Of a DNA stretch of 64,000 nucleotides, positions 10,101 to 15,873 are shown piece by piece. The translations under genes were made by a program, and so were the position numbers. Numbering within the stretch: position 1 is the stretch's first letter; each line of letters starts with the position of its first letter. A model generated the notes under the pieces. It saw nothing but the letters and a program-made list of their open reading frames with translations. It was not told the origin of the DNA and searched no databases. Source of the DNA: Aquimarina sp. AU58 (GTDB lineage Bacteria > Bacteroidota > Bacteroidia > Flavobacteriales > Flavobacteriaceae); assembly GCF_900312745.1 (NCBI RefSeq), contig NZ_OMPD01000014.1, forward strand, positions 1,612,001 through 1,676,000, read 5' to 3'.

Positions 10101-10430
10101 TCTATCGGAAGATATAATGTGTTATTAAGGAACGTATTCTTTGGAGAAGTAACCGACCCAGATGATTTTAACGGAGACCCAAGAGTTGAAGGAACTGTGG
10201 TTAGTGATGATGCTGTTTATGGAGGAAAAATCGTAACCGATCTTTCCGTTTCTGCAAAGATTTTTGAAAATCTTAATGTCACCATAGGAGCCAATAATTT
10301 ATTAGATATATATCCAGATGAAAATAGAGCAGGAGGAACTGCAGGGGATCAGTTTGTGTATTCCCGAAGAACATCACAATTTGGATATTCAGGAAGATTC
10401 TTATTTGCAAGAATTAATTTTAGCCTATAG
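7188..10430 (+). CDS. transducer-type TonB-dependent outer-membrane receptor
   Basis: 1080 residues. A signal sequence (hydrophobic around 24-42) leads to an STN signalling domain (about 48-118: IELDFEETPLLEVLEEIKSQ), a carboxypeptidase-like beta-sandwich (about 132-205: GNVKDSNGNPLPGANVLVKG), a plug (PIDVIDITQMATQGPQTTIN to RIEVLRDGAAAQYGSDAIAG), and a long barrel ending in F-S-L. The STN domain and the fecI/fecR neighbours mark it as a receptor that reports substrate binding. No SusD partner follows, so the ligand is probably not a SusCD glycan; it is not known. The ATG at 7188 or the one at 7197 could be used. Confidence 0.93.
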   Translation: MKKMGNRALFSHLACQSIVLKMKLTLVLFSFSIFQMMATSGFSQGKIELDFEETPLLEVLEEIKSQTSYKFFYINDEVNLNQRATIQVNKETLDKVLELLFDNTDISYSIIGKQVILKKTHLLNEQIKLQREIKGNVKDSNGNPLPGANVLVKGTTIGAQTDFDGNFAINVSGENNTLIVSYIGFETTEVDVTAKDFIEIVLKDAAAQLDDVILVGSRNPSRTATETAVPIDVIDITQMATQGPQTTINEILNYAAPSFTSQTQTVSDGTDHIDPASLRGLGPDQVLVLINGKRRHNTSLVNVNGTVGAGSVGTDMNAIPTAAIQRIEVLRDGAAAQYGSDAIAGVINIVLKKATGKLDVTLTTGANFSENSNQFDGGSDGEKVKLEANYGLALGENGGFINFTGSLSTREPALRNRDYQGDIFKGFHGAERVFAAGGGNVAEMTLADYQTAAQGITYLDQSVKDQIAALDVNNPADVDTFRGLLDIDVDEAELTARGLTRSDFRFKVGTAKLREGKFFANMSIPLSDDAEIYSFGGISYRQGLASGFYRRPAQGDGRANTPAFPNGFLPNIGTDIVDKSIALGIKGKIKDWSVDFSNTYGINTFDITVGNSSNGTLGVATPRTFDAGALSFMQNTTNLDISKFHEDVFEGFNVAMGAEYKVENYSITAGEEASYTSYDINGNPVTSTTPDNQLVRNNFTGAVLGGGSQVFRGYDPNNETDKYRNSIAGYIDLEVDFTKQWLVSLAGRYENYSDFGDTFNYKLATRYKISNNFSVRGANSTGFRAPSLHQQFFSRTSTVFVDNQPFEQGTFTNDSRAATLIGIAKLKEETSDSYSIGLTAKIQNFTITADAYLINIDDRIVYSGSFGNGGDAELTQIFEDAGATSARFFVNAIDTKSQGIDVVVSHKANFGENATLKNDLSATFAETEVEEIRVPARIANAGQGGNFFDAQEEAFLTLAQPRAKVSLTNALSIGRYNVLLRNVFFGEVTDPDDFNGDPRVEGTVVSDDAVYGGKIVTDLSVSAKIFENLNVTIGANNLLDIYPDENRAGGTAGDQFVYSRRTSQFGYSGRFLFARINFSL

Positions 10431-10443
10431 TTGAGTTTGTATT
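10356..10443 (+). repeat. 3' end of the TonB-receptor gene, direct repeat copy 1
   Basis: This stretch, which includes the stop codon and the first bases after it, recurs in decayed form at 12424-12513. Longest shared blocks are GAAGAACATCACAATTTG and TATAGTTGAGTTTGTATTAT. The two copies lie on either side of the M56-M23/BlaI gene pair. Confidence 0.85.
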
Positions 10444-10460
10444 ATTAGTTTAATACAATA

Positions 10461-10490
10461 ATAGACAGGGATACATGTATCCCTGTCTAT
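10461..10490. terminator. bidirectional terminator
   Basis: A perfect 30-nt palindrome with arms ATAGACAGGGATACA and its complement, followed by CTTTT. It serves the TonB-receptor gene and can also serve the M56 gene that ends at 10519 on the other strand. Confidence 0.85.
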
Positions 10491-10518
10491 CTTTTAAACA
10501 ATCTAGTATAGTAGTATC

Positions 10519-11865
10519 TTATTTTTTAAAGTAATCCATAGGGTTTACTCTTTCTTTGTTTAATCGTACTTCGTAATGAAGATGAAATCCTGTTGATTTA
10601 CCGGTACTTCCTACATACCCAATAACCTGACCTTTTTTAACTCTTTCACCATTTTTAATGTTGAAACCTTGTAAGTGCGCATACCAGGTTTCGTAACCAT
10701 TTGCATGAGATATTACTATTAAATTGCCCCAGTCATCTTCTGAAGAAGTATTTGCAATCATACCGTCTGCTGTTGCTAAAACATGAACACCTTCTTTTGC
10801 TCTAATGTCAATACCTCCGTGAACTATTTTTTTCTTCTCAATAGGATGTGGAAAACTTTTGCCAAAAGATGCTGTGATATCATTAGTAGAACCATTTTTT
10901 ACAGGAAAAATGGAAGGAGGATCTTTTTTGTGTATTTCAGTATTTATAGACGGTATACTAGTATAATCAAATTTAGCTTCTGGTTCATGTGCAGGTTTTG
11001 TAAAAGCCATTAGAAGAAAAAGAAGAACAGGAATTAGTACTGCATATCGTATAATGTTTGTTTTGGTAGAATGGTTTTTTGTGATCATGTCTATTCGTTT
11101 TTTGATAATTGATTGATTGAAATAACTATATAATTTGATAGATTGCTTTGCTGTTATGTTTTTAAATAAGAGTTCTAGATAATATGATTTTTTAATTTGT
11201 GTATTGATTACAGCCTGATCTGCCTGAAATTCGTGGACAGCTATAATTGATTTTTTGAAAAAATATACAAAAGGATTAAACCAGTGTAAAGCGATATAAA
11301 TTTCAGTGAGAATTAAATCTATAGTATGTAGAGATTTACTATGAACTTTTTCATGATCAATGATGGGTTGTTCGTAATCATTTATTTTACTCTCCGGAAT
11401 AAAAATCCAATTAAAAAAAGAAAATATTGCGGGTACATCTGCAATGATAAAATGGTAACCTTCTTTGATATAGGTTCTAGACTTTCTCTTTATAGCATAT
11501 AATTGTATTATAGGTACCAACAATCGAATTATATATATTACAAAACCAATACAGTAAAATATCGATATATAATCAATGATATTCATGTTGCTCCCGGGAG
11601 CTATGATTTTGTCTTTATGATTCGTTGCCGTAAGATGATCAATTGATATGAATTCATCAAATCCAGAAATATTAATAGGATCTTTTTTAAACGGTAGCTC
11701 TACTTCACTCAAAACTGGAAGAATTAATGAAAGAGGTATTAAAATTAATAGTATAACCCTATTAACTTTATGAAAAGTTAGTTTTCGTAAAAACAAATAA
11801 AATACAATGTATAAAACCGAAAAACAGAAGCTTACTTCTAGTAAGTGTATTAAGTAATTATTCAT
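10519..11865 (-). CDS. M56 (BlaR1-type) membrane peptidase fused to an M23 (LytM) peptidase domain
   Basis: 448 residues. Membrane segments lie near 8-26, 36-52 and 98-125. The M56 zinc site follows: HEKVH at 171-175 and a third ligand in HEFQAD (211-216). Another membrane helix is at about 272-287. The C-terminal 120 residues are an M23 endopeptidase: H349-x3-D353 (HGGID), YAHLQG, and HLHYEVR with HLH at 428-430. BlaR1/MecR1 proteins sense wall damage and cleave BlaI; M23 domains cut peptide cross-links or bind peptidoglycan. In BlaR1 the exterior part is a penicillin-binding domain; here an M23 domain takes that place. The start overlaps blaI by 8 bp, so the pair is cotranscribed. Confidence 0.9.
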   Translation of the reverse strand: MNNYLIHLLEVSFCFSVLYIVFYLFLRKLTFHKVNRVILLILIPLSLILPVLSEVELPFKKDPINISGFDEFISIDHLTATNHKDKIIAPGSNMNIIDYISIFYCIGFVIYIIRLLVPIIQLYAIKRKSRTYIKEGYHFIIADVPAIFSFFNWIFIPESKINDYEQPIIDHEKVHSKSLHTIDLILTEIYIALHWFNPFVYFFKKSIIAVHEFQADQAVINTQIKKSYYLELLFKNITAKQSIKLYSYFNQSIIKKRIDMITKNHSTKTNIIRYAVLIPVLLFLLMAFTKPAHEPEAKFDYTSIPSINTEIHKKDPPSIFPVKNGSTNDITASFGKSFPHPIEKKKIVHGGIDIRAKEGVHVLATADGMIANTSSEDDWGNLIVISHANGYETWYAHLQGFNIKNGERVKKGQVIGYVGSTGKSTGFHLHYEVRLNKERVNPMDYFKK

Positions 11866-12241
11866 TTTCTTTTTTTAGTTTGTCTATTTTTTCTTCAATT
11901 AATGACTTCATTTTTTCTAGTTCAGATAAGTTTAAATCTTCATCATTAGCAAAATGAAGTGCAAATTTGCTTATAGAGCCACTAAAAAAGTTACCAACTA
12001 CGTGCTTAAAATGATTCTTAAAATATACCTCTTTCGACACCAAAGGGAAATATTCACGAACTCTGCCATATGAATTAAAGTTTATAAATTTTTTTGTGAC
12101 CAAAGTTCTTATAACAGTTGATATCGTTGTATAGGCTGGTTTAGGTTCAGGAAACTCCTCAACTATATCTTTTAGGAATGCTTTTTCCAGTTTCCAGAGG
12201 TATTGCATTATTTGCTCTTCTGCTTTTGTTAAATCTCTCAT
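11858..12241 (-). CDS. BlaI/MecI/CopY-family transcriptional repressor
   Basis: 127 residues. The winged helix-turn-helix reads LTKAEEQIMQYLWKLEKAFL, then PAYTTISTVIRTLVTKKFIN, and the C-terminal dimerisation helices are charged (LNLSELEKMKSLIEEKIDKL). It precedes the M56-M23 gene with an 8-bp overlap. Two inverted repeats lie directly before its ATG and are the likely operators. By family precedent the M56 protein would inactivate this repressor by proteolysis. Confidence 0.93.
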   Translation of the reverse strand: MRDLTKAEEQIMQYLWKLEKAFLKDIVEEFPEPKPAYTTISTVIRTLVTKKFINFNSYGRVREYFPLVSKEVYFKNHFKHVVGNFFSGSISKFALHFANDEDLNLSELEKMKSLIEEKIDKLKKENE

Positions 12242-12252
12242 ATAGCAAATGT

Positions 12253-12288
12253 AACTATAATTTTAGTAATATTACTAAAATTATAGTT
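12253..12288. promoter_or_regulatory. BlaI operator 1: 36-bp perfect palindrome
   Basis: Bases 12253-12270 (AACTATAATTTTAGTAAT) are exactly complementary to 12271-12288. The centre TAGTAATATTACTA resembles BlaI/MecI dyads. It begins 12 bp upstream of the blaI ATG, and a -7-like TACATTTG (minus strand, 12253-12246) touches its edge, so bound repressor would cover the promoter. Confidence 0.7.
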
Positions 12289-12312
12289 TTATTACTATTT
12301 TTATAGTAATAA
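12289..12312. promoter_or_regulatory. BlaI operator 2: second inverted repeat
   Basis: TTATTACTAT (12289-12298), TTTT, ATAGTAATAA (12303-12312), a perfect 10-bp dyad immediately next to operator 1 and sharing the TAGTAAT/ATTACTA core. Two adjacent sites suggest cooperative binding. Confidence 0.6.
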
Positions 12313-12423
12313 AGTCCTGAAAACTACATGTAACAAGGGAAAAACTAGGAGTTATAAGATGTTTAGAATACTTATTACACTAATATTAAGATAGAAATTC
12401 GTAATTACCAGAAATTAATTGGC

Positions 12424-12513
12424 GTGTTTCAGAAGAACATCACAATTTGAATGTACCATAAGATTCTTACTTTACAAGGATCGATTTTAGCGTATAGTTG
12501 AGTTTGTATTATG
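12424..12513 (+). pseudogene. decayed copy of the TonB-receptor 3' end (direct repeat copy 2)
   Basis: Aligned to 10356-10443, it keeps GAAGAACATCACAATTTG, AAGATTCTTA, ATTTTAGC and TATAGTTGAGTTTGTATTAT, but the reading frame is broken by indels and a stop. Similarity may run on to the right arm of the receptor's terminator (TATCC..TG.CT..TTTTAAA, near 12542-12564). It is a remnant, not a gene. Confidence 0.85.
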
Positions 12514-12560
12514 ATCTAATTTAAAATTGATAAAAATCTATTTATCCTTGCCTGTTTTTT

Positions 12561-12656
12561 TTAAATCATCATTATAACTGCAATAAGTGAGGCTGCACTA
12601 AATAATAAACAGAGTTTTGCGAAAAAATAATCATTGATCTTTATATTAGTTCTCAT
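12561..12656 (-). CDS. possible 31-residue hydrophobic peptide
   Basis: ATG at 12656 to TAA at 12561 encodes MRTNIKINDYFFAKLCLLFS followed by AASLIAVIMMI: a polar start and one membrane-length hydrophobic segment. No clear ribosome binding site or promoter was found, and a frame of this length is not significant by itself. It could be a small membrane peptide or chance. Confidence 0.25.
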   Translation of the reverse strand: MRTNIKINDYFFAKLCLLFSAASLIAVIMMI

Positions 12657-13062
12657 GGTTGGTCGGTTTTAAGGGTTGTACAAATGAAATGTGGAAAAAC
12701 TATTTTTTTATAAGTGTAGCACATCTTTATCTATGAATGGCGTGACTACAGGCTCCGGGAAGACTTGATAAAAAATTAAGAACTACTCTAATGTTAAATC
12801 TGATTTTGGTTTTAAAAGGATTCATAATATATTTTTTTAGTGTTGAATATTTAATTGGTTATTGTTATGAGTTTAAATCATAACTTTATGATTCAAAGGT
12901 AATTAGAGTTATTATCTTTCCAAATACGTGGAAATACGTAATTTTTTATTGAAGTGTGTAAACTAAAAAGAAAGATTTTCTTGGGATTGGATATTTTGAT
13001 CAGTTGAAAAAAAGAGTATGGGTAATTTTGAAGAATGTGATTTTCTAAGAAAGGAAGAATAT
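12657..13062. other. gene-free stretch
   Basis: About 400 bases between the possible small peptide and the tRNA cluster. No coding frame, repeat or promoter of note was seen. Together with the decayed receptor copy to its left it looks like eroding sequence. Confidence 0.5.
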
Positions 13063-13091
13063 CGTGTGTGTGCCATCTTTACAGACACACG
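13063..13091 (-). terminator. hairpin downstream of tRNA-Leu
   Basis: CGTGTGTGTG and CAGACACACG pair over 10 bp with one mismatch around a 9-nt loop, starting 15 bp after the tRNA-Leu 3' end on the minus strand. There is no long T run, so termination is likely but not certain. Confidence 0.5.
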
Positions 13092-13106
13092 TTATACAAT
13101 TAATTG

Positions 13107-13190
13107 TGCCCAGAGCGGGAGTCGAACCCGCACGCCCTAATGGACACATGGCCCTCAACCATGCCTGTCTACCAGTTCCAGCACCTGGGC
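13107..13190 (-). tRNA. tRNA-Leu (anticodon GAG)
   Basis: 84 nt. The 5' GCCCAGG pairs with 3' TCTGGGC and a discriminator A. The anticodon arm is CATGG-TTGAGGG-CCATG, giving GAG. The long variable arm of leucine tRNAs is present, and the T arm reads GCGGGTTCGACTCCCGC. CCA is not encoded. Confidence 0.95.
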
Positions 13191-13221
13191 AGTATGAATA
13201 CTACAATATAACATAAAACTA

Positions 13222-13252
13222 AAAAAGTATCGTAAAAATTACGATACTTTTT
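13222..13252 (-). terminator. strong hairpin between tRNA-Lys and tRNA-Leu
   Basis: AAAAAGTATCGTAA and TTACGATACTTTTT form a perfect 14-bp stem with a 3-nt loop, 3 bp beyond the tRNA-Lys 3' end. On the minus strand the stem ends in a T run, as in an intrinsic terminator. Only 31 bp remain before tRNA-Leu, so it may be a partial terminator or processing signal. Confidence 0.65.
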
Positions 13253-13254
13253 AG

Positions 13255-13327
13255 TGACCGGGCTGGGGCTCGAACCCAGGACCCTCTCCTTAAAAGGGAG
13301 ATGCTCTACCAACTGAGCTACCAGGTC
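13255..13327 (-). tRNA. tRNA-Lys (anticodon TTT), copy 1
   Basis: 73 nt. The anticodon stem-loop is TCTCC-CTTTTAA-GGAGA with anticodon TTT; the D arm is GCTCAGTTGGTAGAGC and the T arm CTGGGTTCGAGCCCCAG. The acceptor stem GACCTGG/CCCGGTC has an unpaired T5-C68 position. CCA is not encoded. It is identical to the copy at 13504-13576. Confidence 0.95.
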
Positions 13328-13374
13328 ATTGATAATTTTATTATCAAATATTTTTAAGAACTGAATAAATAATA

Positions 13375-13409
13375 ATTTACTATTTATTTACTGTGACCGG
13401 GCTGGGGCT
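13375..13409 (-). pseudogene. tRNA-Lys 3' fragment with its flank
   Basis: Bases 13394-13409 are the last 16 nt of tRNA-Lys on the minus strand, preceded on the plus strand by the flank ACTATTTATTTA also found before the copy at 13504. After base 13409 the tRNA match stops and a short repeat element begins. It is the stump of a third tRNA-Lys copy. Confidence 0.85.
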
Positions 13410-13429
13410 TCCTTCGACTAGGCTCAGGA
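13410..13429. repeat. short imperfect palindrome joined to the tRNA stump
   Basis: TCCTTCGACTAGGCTCAGGA, an imperfect 20-nt palindrome centred on CTAG. A related TTCGAC-AAG-CT-AGTC element lies at 31971-31991. Such TTCGAC...CTCAG palindromes look like flavobacterial intergenic repeats. It replaces the body of the tRNA-Lys fragment. Confidence 0.5.
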
Positions 13430-13503
13430 TATACTTCTCGCCAACATCACTTCTAATTTTTTAAATAAACAATAGCTATTCTATAATTACTATTTATTTA
13501 TTG

Positions 13504-13576
13504 TGACCGGGCTGGGGCTCGAACCCAGGACCCTCTCCTTAAAAGGGAGATGCTCTACCAACTGAGCTACCAGGTC
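13504..13576 (-). tRNA. tRNA-Lys (anticodon TTT), copy 2
   Basis: 73 nt, identical to the copy at 13255-13327 including the T5-C68 mismatch. It is first in the tRNA transcription unit, about 30 bp after a canonical promoter. Sequence identity between the copies suggests recent duplication or gene conversion. Confidence 0.95.
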
Positions 13577-13605
13577 ATACATTCTTTTTTCCTTGAATGC
13601 GGGTG

Positions 13606-13635
13606 CAAATATACTATCATTAATTTATTTTTCAA
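13606..13635 (-). promoter_or_regulatory. promoter of the tRNA cluster
   Basis: On the minus strand: TTG (13635-13633), 19 bp, TATATTTG (13613-13606). Both boxes and the spacing fit the Bacteroidetes vegetative consensus exactly. Transcription would begin just before tRNA-Lys copy 2. Confidence 0.8.
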
Positions 13636-13710
13636 GAAGAAATTCATATAAATTTGCGTTTTATTTAAAATGATGTTTTTTTTGAGCAATATCTATTTAA
13701 TTTTTACGGT

Positions 13711-14232
13711 ATGAATATAGTTTTAATAGGATATATGGGAAGCGGAAAATCCCTGGTAGGCAGAGATTTGGCGGCTAAAATGAAATTGAATTATCTGGAT
13801 TTGGATGACTTTATAGAAAATCAAGAAAAAAAATCAATTAGAAAGATTTTTGACGATCAGGGGGAAATATATTTTAGAAAAAAAGAATCTTTATACCTTA
13901 AAGAGGTGTTAGAGACTTATAAAAACACCATTATTTCTCTTGGAGGAGGTACGCCTTGTTTTGCAGGTAATCTGGAAACTATAGCAAATAATGAAAATAC
14001 AAAAAGTATATATCTACAAACTTCATTAGATGAATTAACAAAAAGGTTATTTGCAGAACGAGACAAACGACCATTGATTTCTCATATTACTTCATCAAAC
14101 GAACTTAAAGATTTTGTTCGTAAACATTTGTTTGAGCGATCGTTTTACTATAATCAAGCTGATTACAAAGTAATCACTGATCAAAAAAGTGAGAATCAAA
14201 TAAGTAAAGAAATTAAAACTTTTTTATTTTAG
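13711..14232 (+). CDS. aroK: shikimate kinase
   Basis: 173 residues, the usual length. It phosphorylates shikimate with ATP in aromatic amino acid synthesis. The Walker A loop is GYMGSGKS (residues 7-14), the shikimate-binding DLDD lies near 31-34, GGGTPC near 78-83, and the lid arginine region is RDKRPLI. The GGGTPC and RDKRPLI spacing matches AroK rather than gluconate kinase. It converges with the phosphoribosyltransferase gene, overlapping its 3' end by 9 bp. Confidence 0.93.
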   Translation: MNIVLIGYMGSGKSLVGRDLAAKMKLNYLDLDDFIENQEKKSIRKIFDDQGEIYFRKKESLYLKEVLETYKNTIISLGGGTPCFAGNLETIANNENTKSIYLQTSLDELTKRLFAERDKRPLISHITSSNELKDFVRKHLFERSFYYNQADYKVITDQKSENQISKEIKTFLF

Positions 14233-14724
14233 AATAGCGAGATCCTCATCCCCAAATTTAACAATGATATGCTCATGTAAAGAGGTAGATAAAGAGATTC
14301 CTTTAAAATCAGCCTTAATTGGGTATTTCTTATGATTTCGATTAACCAAAACTGCAGTCTTAAATCTGGTAAGAGGAACATCAAGAAAATGTTTTACACC
14401 ATAAATAAGAGCAGTACCCGAATTAAGTACATCATCTGCAAGAATTATAGGCTTGTTTTGATACTCAGTCGCTTCTATCGAAGTTTTAACGGTATTGTGA
14501 GGGGATTTTTTATTCATGGTAACCTCACATAACGTCACTTTTAGGTTAGAGATGCTTTCTAATATAACTTTTAACCGTTGGGCAAATATATATCCGTTTT
14601 CTGCTATTCCTGCAATTACAATCTCTTTTTCATCAACATTAGATTCATAAATCTGATAAGCAATACGTTTTATTTTGTGTTGTATTTGTTCGTGAGTAAG
14701 AATTATATTGTTGTCGGTTTGCAT
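14224..14724 (-). CDS. PyrR/UPRTase-like phosphoribosyltransferase
   Basis: 166 residues with the PRPP-binding loop IILADDVLNSGTALIYG and the upstream IVIAGIAENGYIFAQRL strand-loop of type I phosphoribosyltransferases. The hood resembles PyrR-type proteins. It could salvage a base or act as a regulator; the base specificity cannot be read from the sequence. Its 3' end overlaps aroK by 9 bp tail to tail. Confidence 0.85.
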   Translation of the reverse strand: MQTDNNIILTHEQIQHKIKRIAYQIYESNVDEKEIVIAGIAENGYIFAQRLKVILESISNLKVTLCEVTMNKKSPHNTVKTSIEATEYQNKPIILADDVLNSGTALIYGVKHFLDVPLTRFKTAVLVNRNHKKYPIKADFKGISLSTSLHEHIIVKFGDEDLAILK

Positions 14725-14812
14725 ACTTCAGAATTGTTGATTGCTATTTATAATGGTATAAATAAACTATTACTAATGATTTTCTTAATTATAAATAGAG
14801 TTTTATAAAAAT

Positions 14813-15397
14813 TTATAATGGGTTTTCAAATATAAAAAAGAGTTCGTTACCCATACGTGGTTCTATAGAATTATAACAGTTTTCTAATGTTTTTATAGTA
14901 AAAGATTGAGAAAATAAGAGTTCATACTCTTTTTTATTCCCTCCGAAGGGAGGTCCATCATGTTCAAATTCTTTATCAAATAGGAGTCCTACAAGTTTTC
15001 CTTTTTTAGAAAGAAGGCTTGAGACCTTATTAATATAGTCCTGGCGTCGTTTAGGTGGTAATGCGCAAAAAAAAGTTTGTTCTATAATCAAATCAAATTT
15101 GTCCTGATAACTGAAAAAATCGCCACATATTAATTTTTCTGAAGGAAACTTGGGTAGTCGTCGTTTAAAACTTTGTAGTACATCTTCAACAAGATCTAAT
15201 ATATAAATATTCTTAAACCCTTGATTAAATAAGTATTCTGCTTCGTAGGCATTGCCACAACCTGGAATAAGTATTTTAAGATCACGATCGGTTAACTGAT
15301 CAAAATAATTGATGATAGGAGGAGATGCAAAACCAATATCCCATCCTGTTTGTTTATTTTGATAGCGATATTTCCAATATTCTTTATCCGAGATCAT
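14813..15397 (-). CDS. SAM-dependent methyltransferase, thiopurine methyltransferase family
   Basis: 194 residues. The N-terminal YWKYRYQNKQTGWDIG and SPPIINYF, the SAM-binding ILIPGCGNAYEAEYL, then LDLVEDVL and EQTFFCALPPKRR match the TPMT/TehB-like family. The C-terminal DGPPFGG is also conserved there. The substrate is unknown; relatives methylate sulfur, selenium, tellurium or small thiols. The start overlaps the stop of the S4-protein gene by 4 bp, so translation is coupled. Confidence 0.85.
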   Translation of the reverse strand: MISDKEYWKYRYQNKQTGWDIGFASPPIINYFDQLTDRDLKILIPGCGNAYEAEYLFNQGFKNIYILDLVEDVLQSFKRRLPKFPSEKLICGDFFSYQDKFDLIIEQTFFCALPPKRRQDYINKVSSLLSKKGKLVGLLFDKEFEHDGPPFGGNKKEYELLFSQSFTIKTLENCYNSIEPRMGNELFFIFENPL

Positions 15398-15783
15398 TCT
15401 TCACTATCATTTACTTCACCATCAGAATACCAATTATCGATATCTCTTCGATCTTTTTTGGTAGGTCTTCCGGCACCTTTTTTTCGGTAATAATCTTTAG
15501 AATATTTTAAAAGATCTAATTTTTGCAACGATTCCTTTGGAGTGGTGTCTTTACGATAGATATCGACGAGTTTGGCTCCAATTCGATTATCTGGTGTATC
15601 GAGTACCACAAGTTCATAATTAATTTGATTTTTACGAACAGTTATTTTATCCATAGGATAGACATCTCTAGAAGGTTTGATGATATCTCCGTTAACACGA
15701 ATTTTACCATCTTTGCACGCTTTTGTAGCAATACTTCGAGTTTTAAAGTATCGAATACACCATAAATATTTGTCAACTCGCAT
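15394..15783 (-). CDS. S4-domain RNA-binding protein, Hsp15/HslR-like
   Basis: 129 residues. An S4 domain fills the N-terminal half: MRVDKYLWCIRYFKTRSIAT, ACKDGKIRVNG, KPSRDVYPMDKITV. A basic tail (KKGAGRPTKKDRRDIDNW) follows. Hsp15 binds 50S subunits carrying stalled nascent chains after heat stress; the same role is likely here. It is first in a two-gene unit with the methyltransferase. A TACTTTTG -7-like box on the minus strand lies at 15834-15827. Confidence 0.88.
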   Translation of the reverse strand: MRVDKYLWCIRYFKTRSIATKACKDGKIRVNGDIIKPSRDVYPMDKITVRKNQINYELVVLDTPDNRIGAKLVDIYRKDTTPKESLQKLDLLKYSKDYYRKKGAGRPTKKDRRDIDNWYSDGEVNDSEE

Positions 15784-15873
15784 AAAAAATAATTAAAATG
15801 CGTTTTTATATTAAATAATTGTGAAACAAAAGTACAAGAAAATCGTATCTTGCGCCTTCAAAAAAGTAAATAC

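Noticed and set aside
12657-13062. Small non-coding RNA in the gap before tRNA-Leu
   Set aside because: No promoter, terminator or conserved structure could be recognised on either strand.
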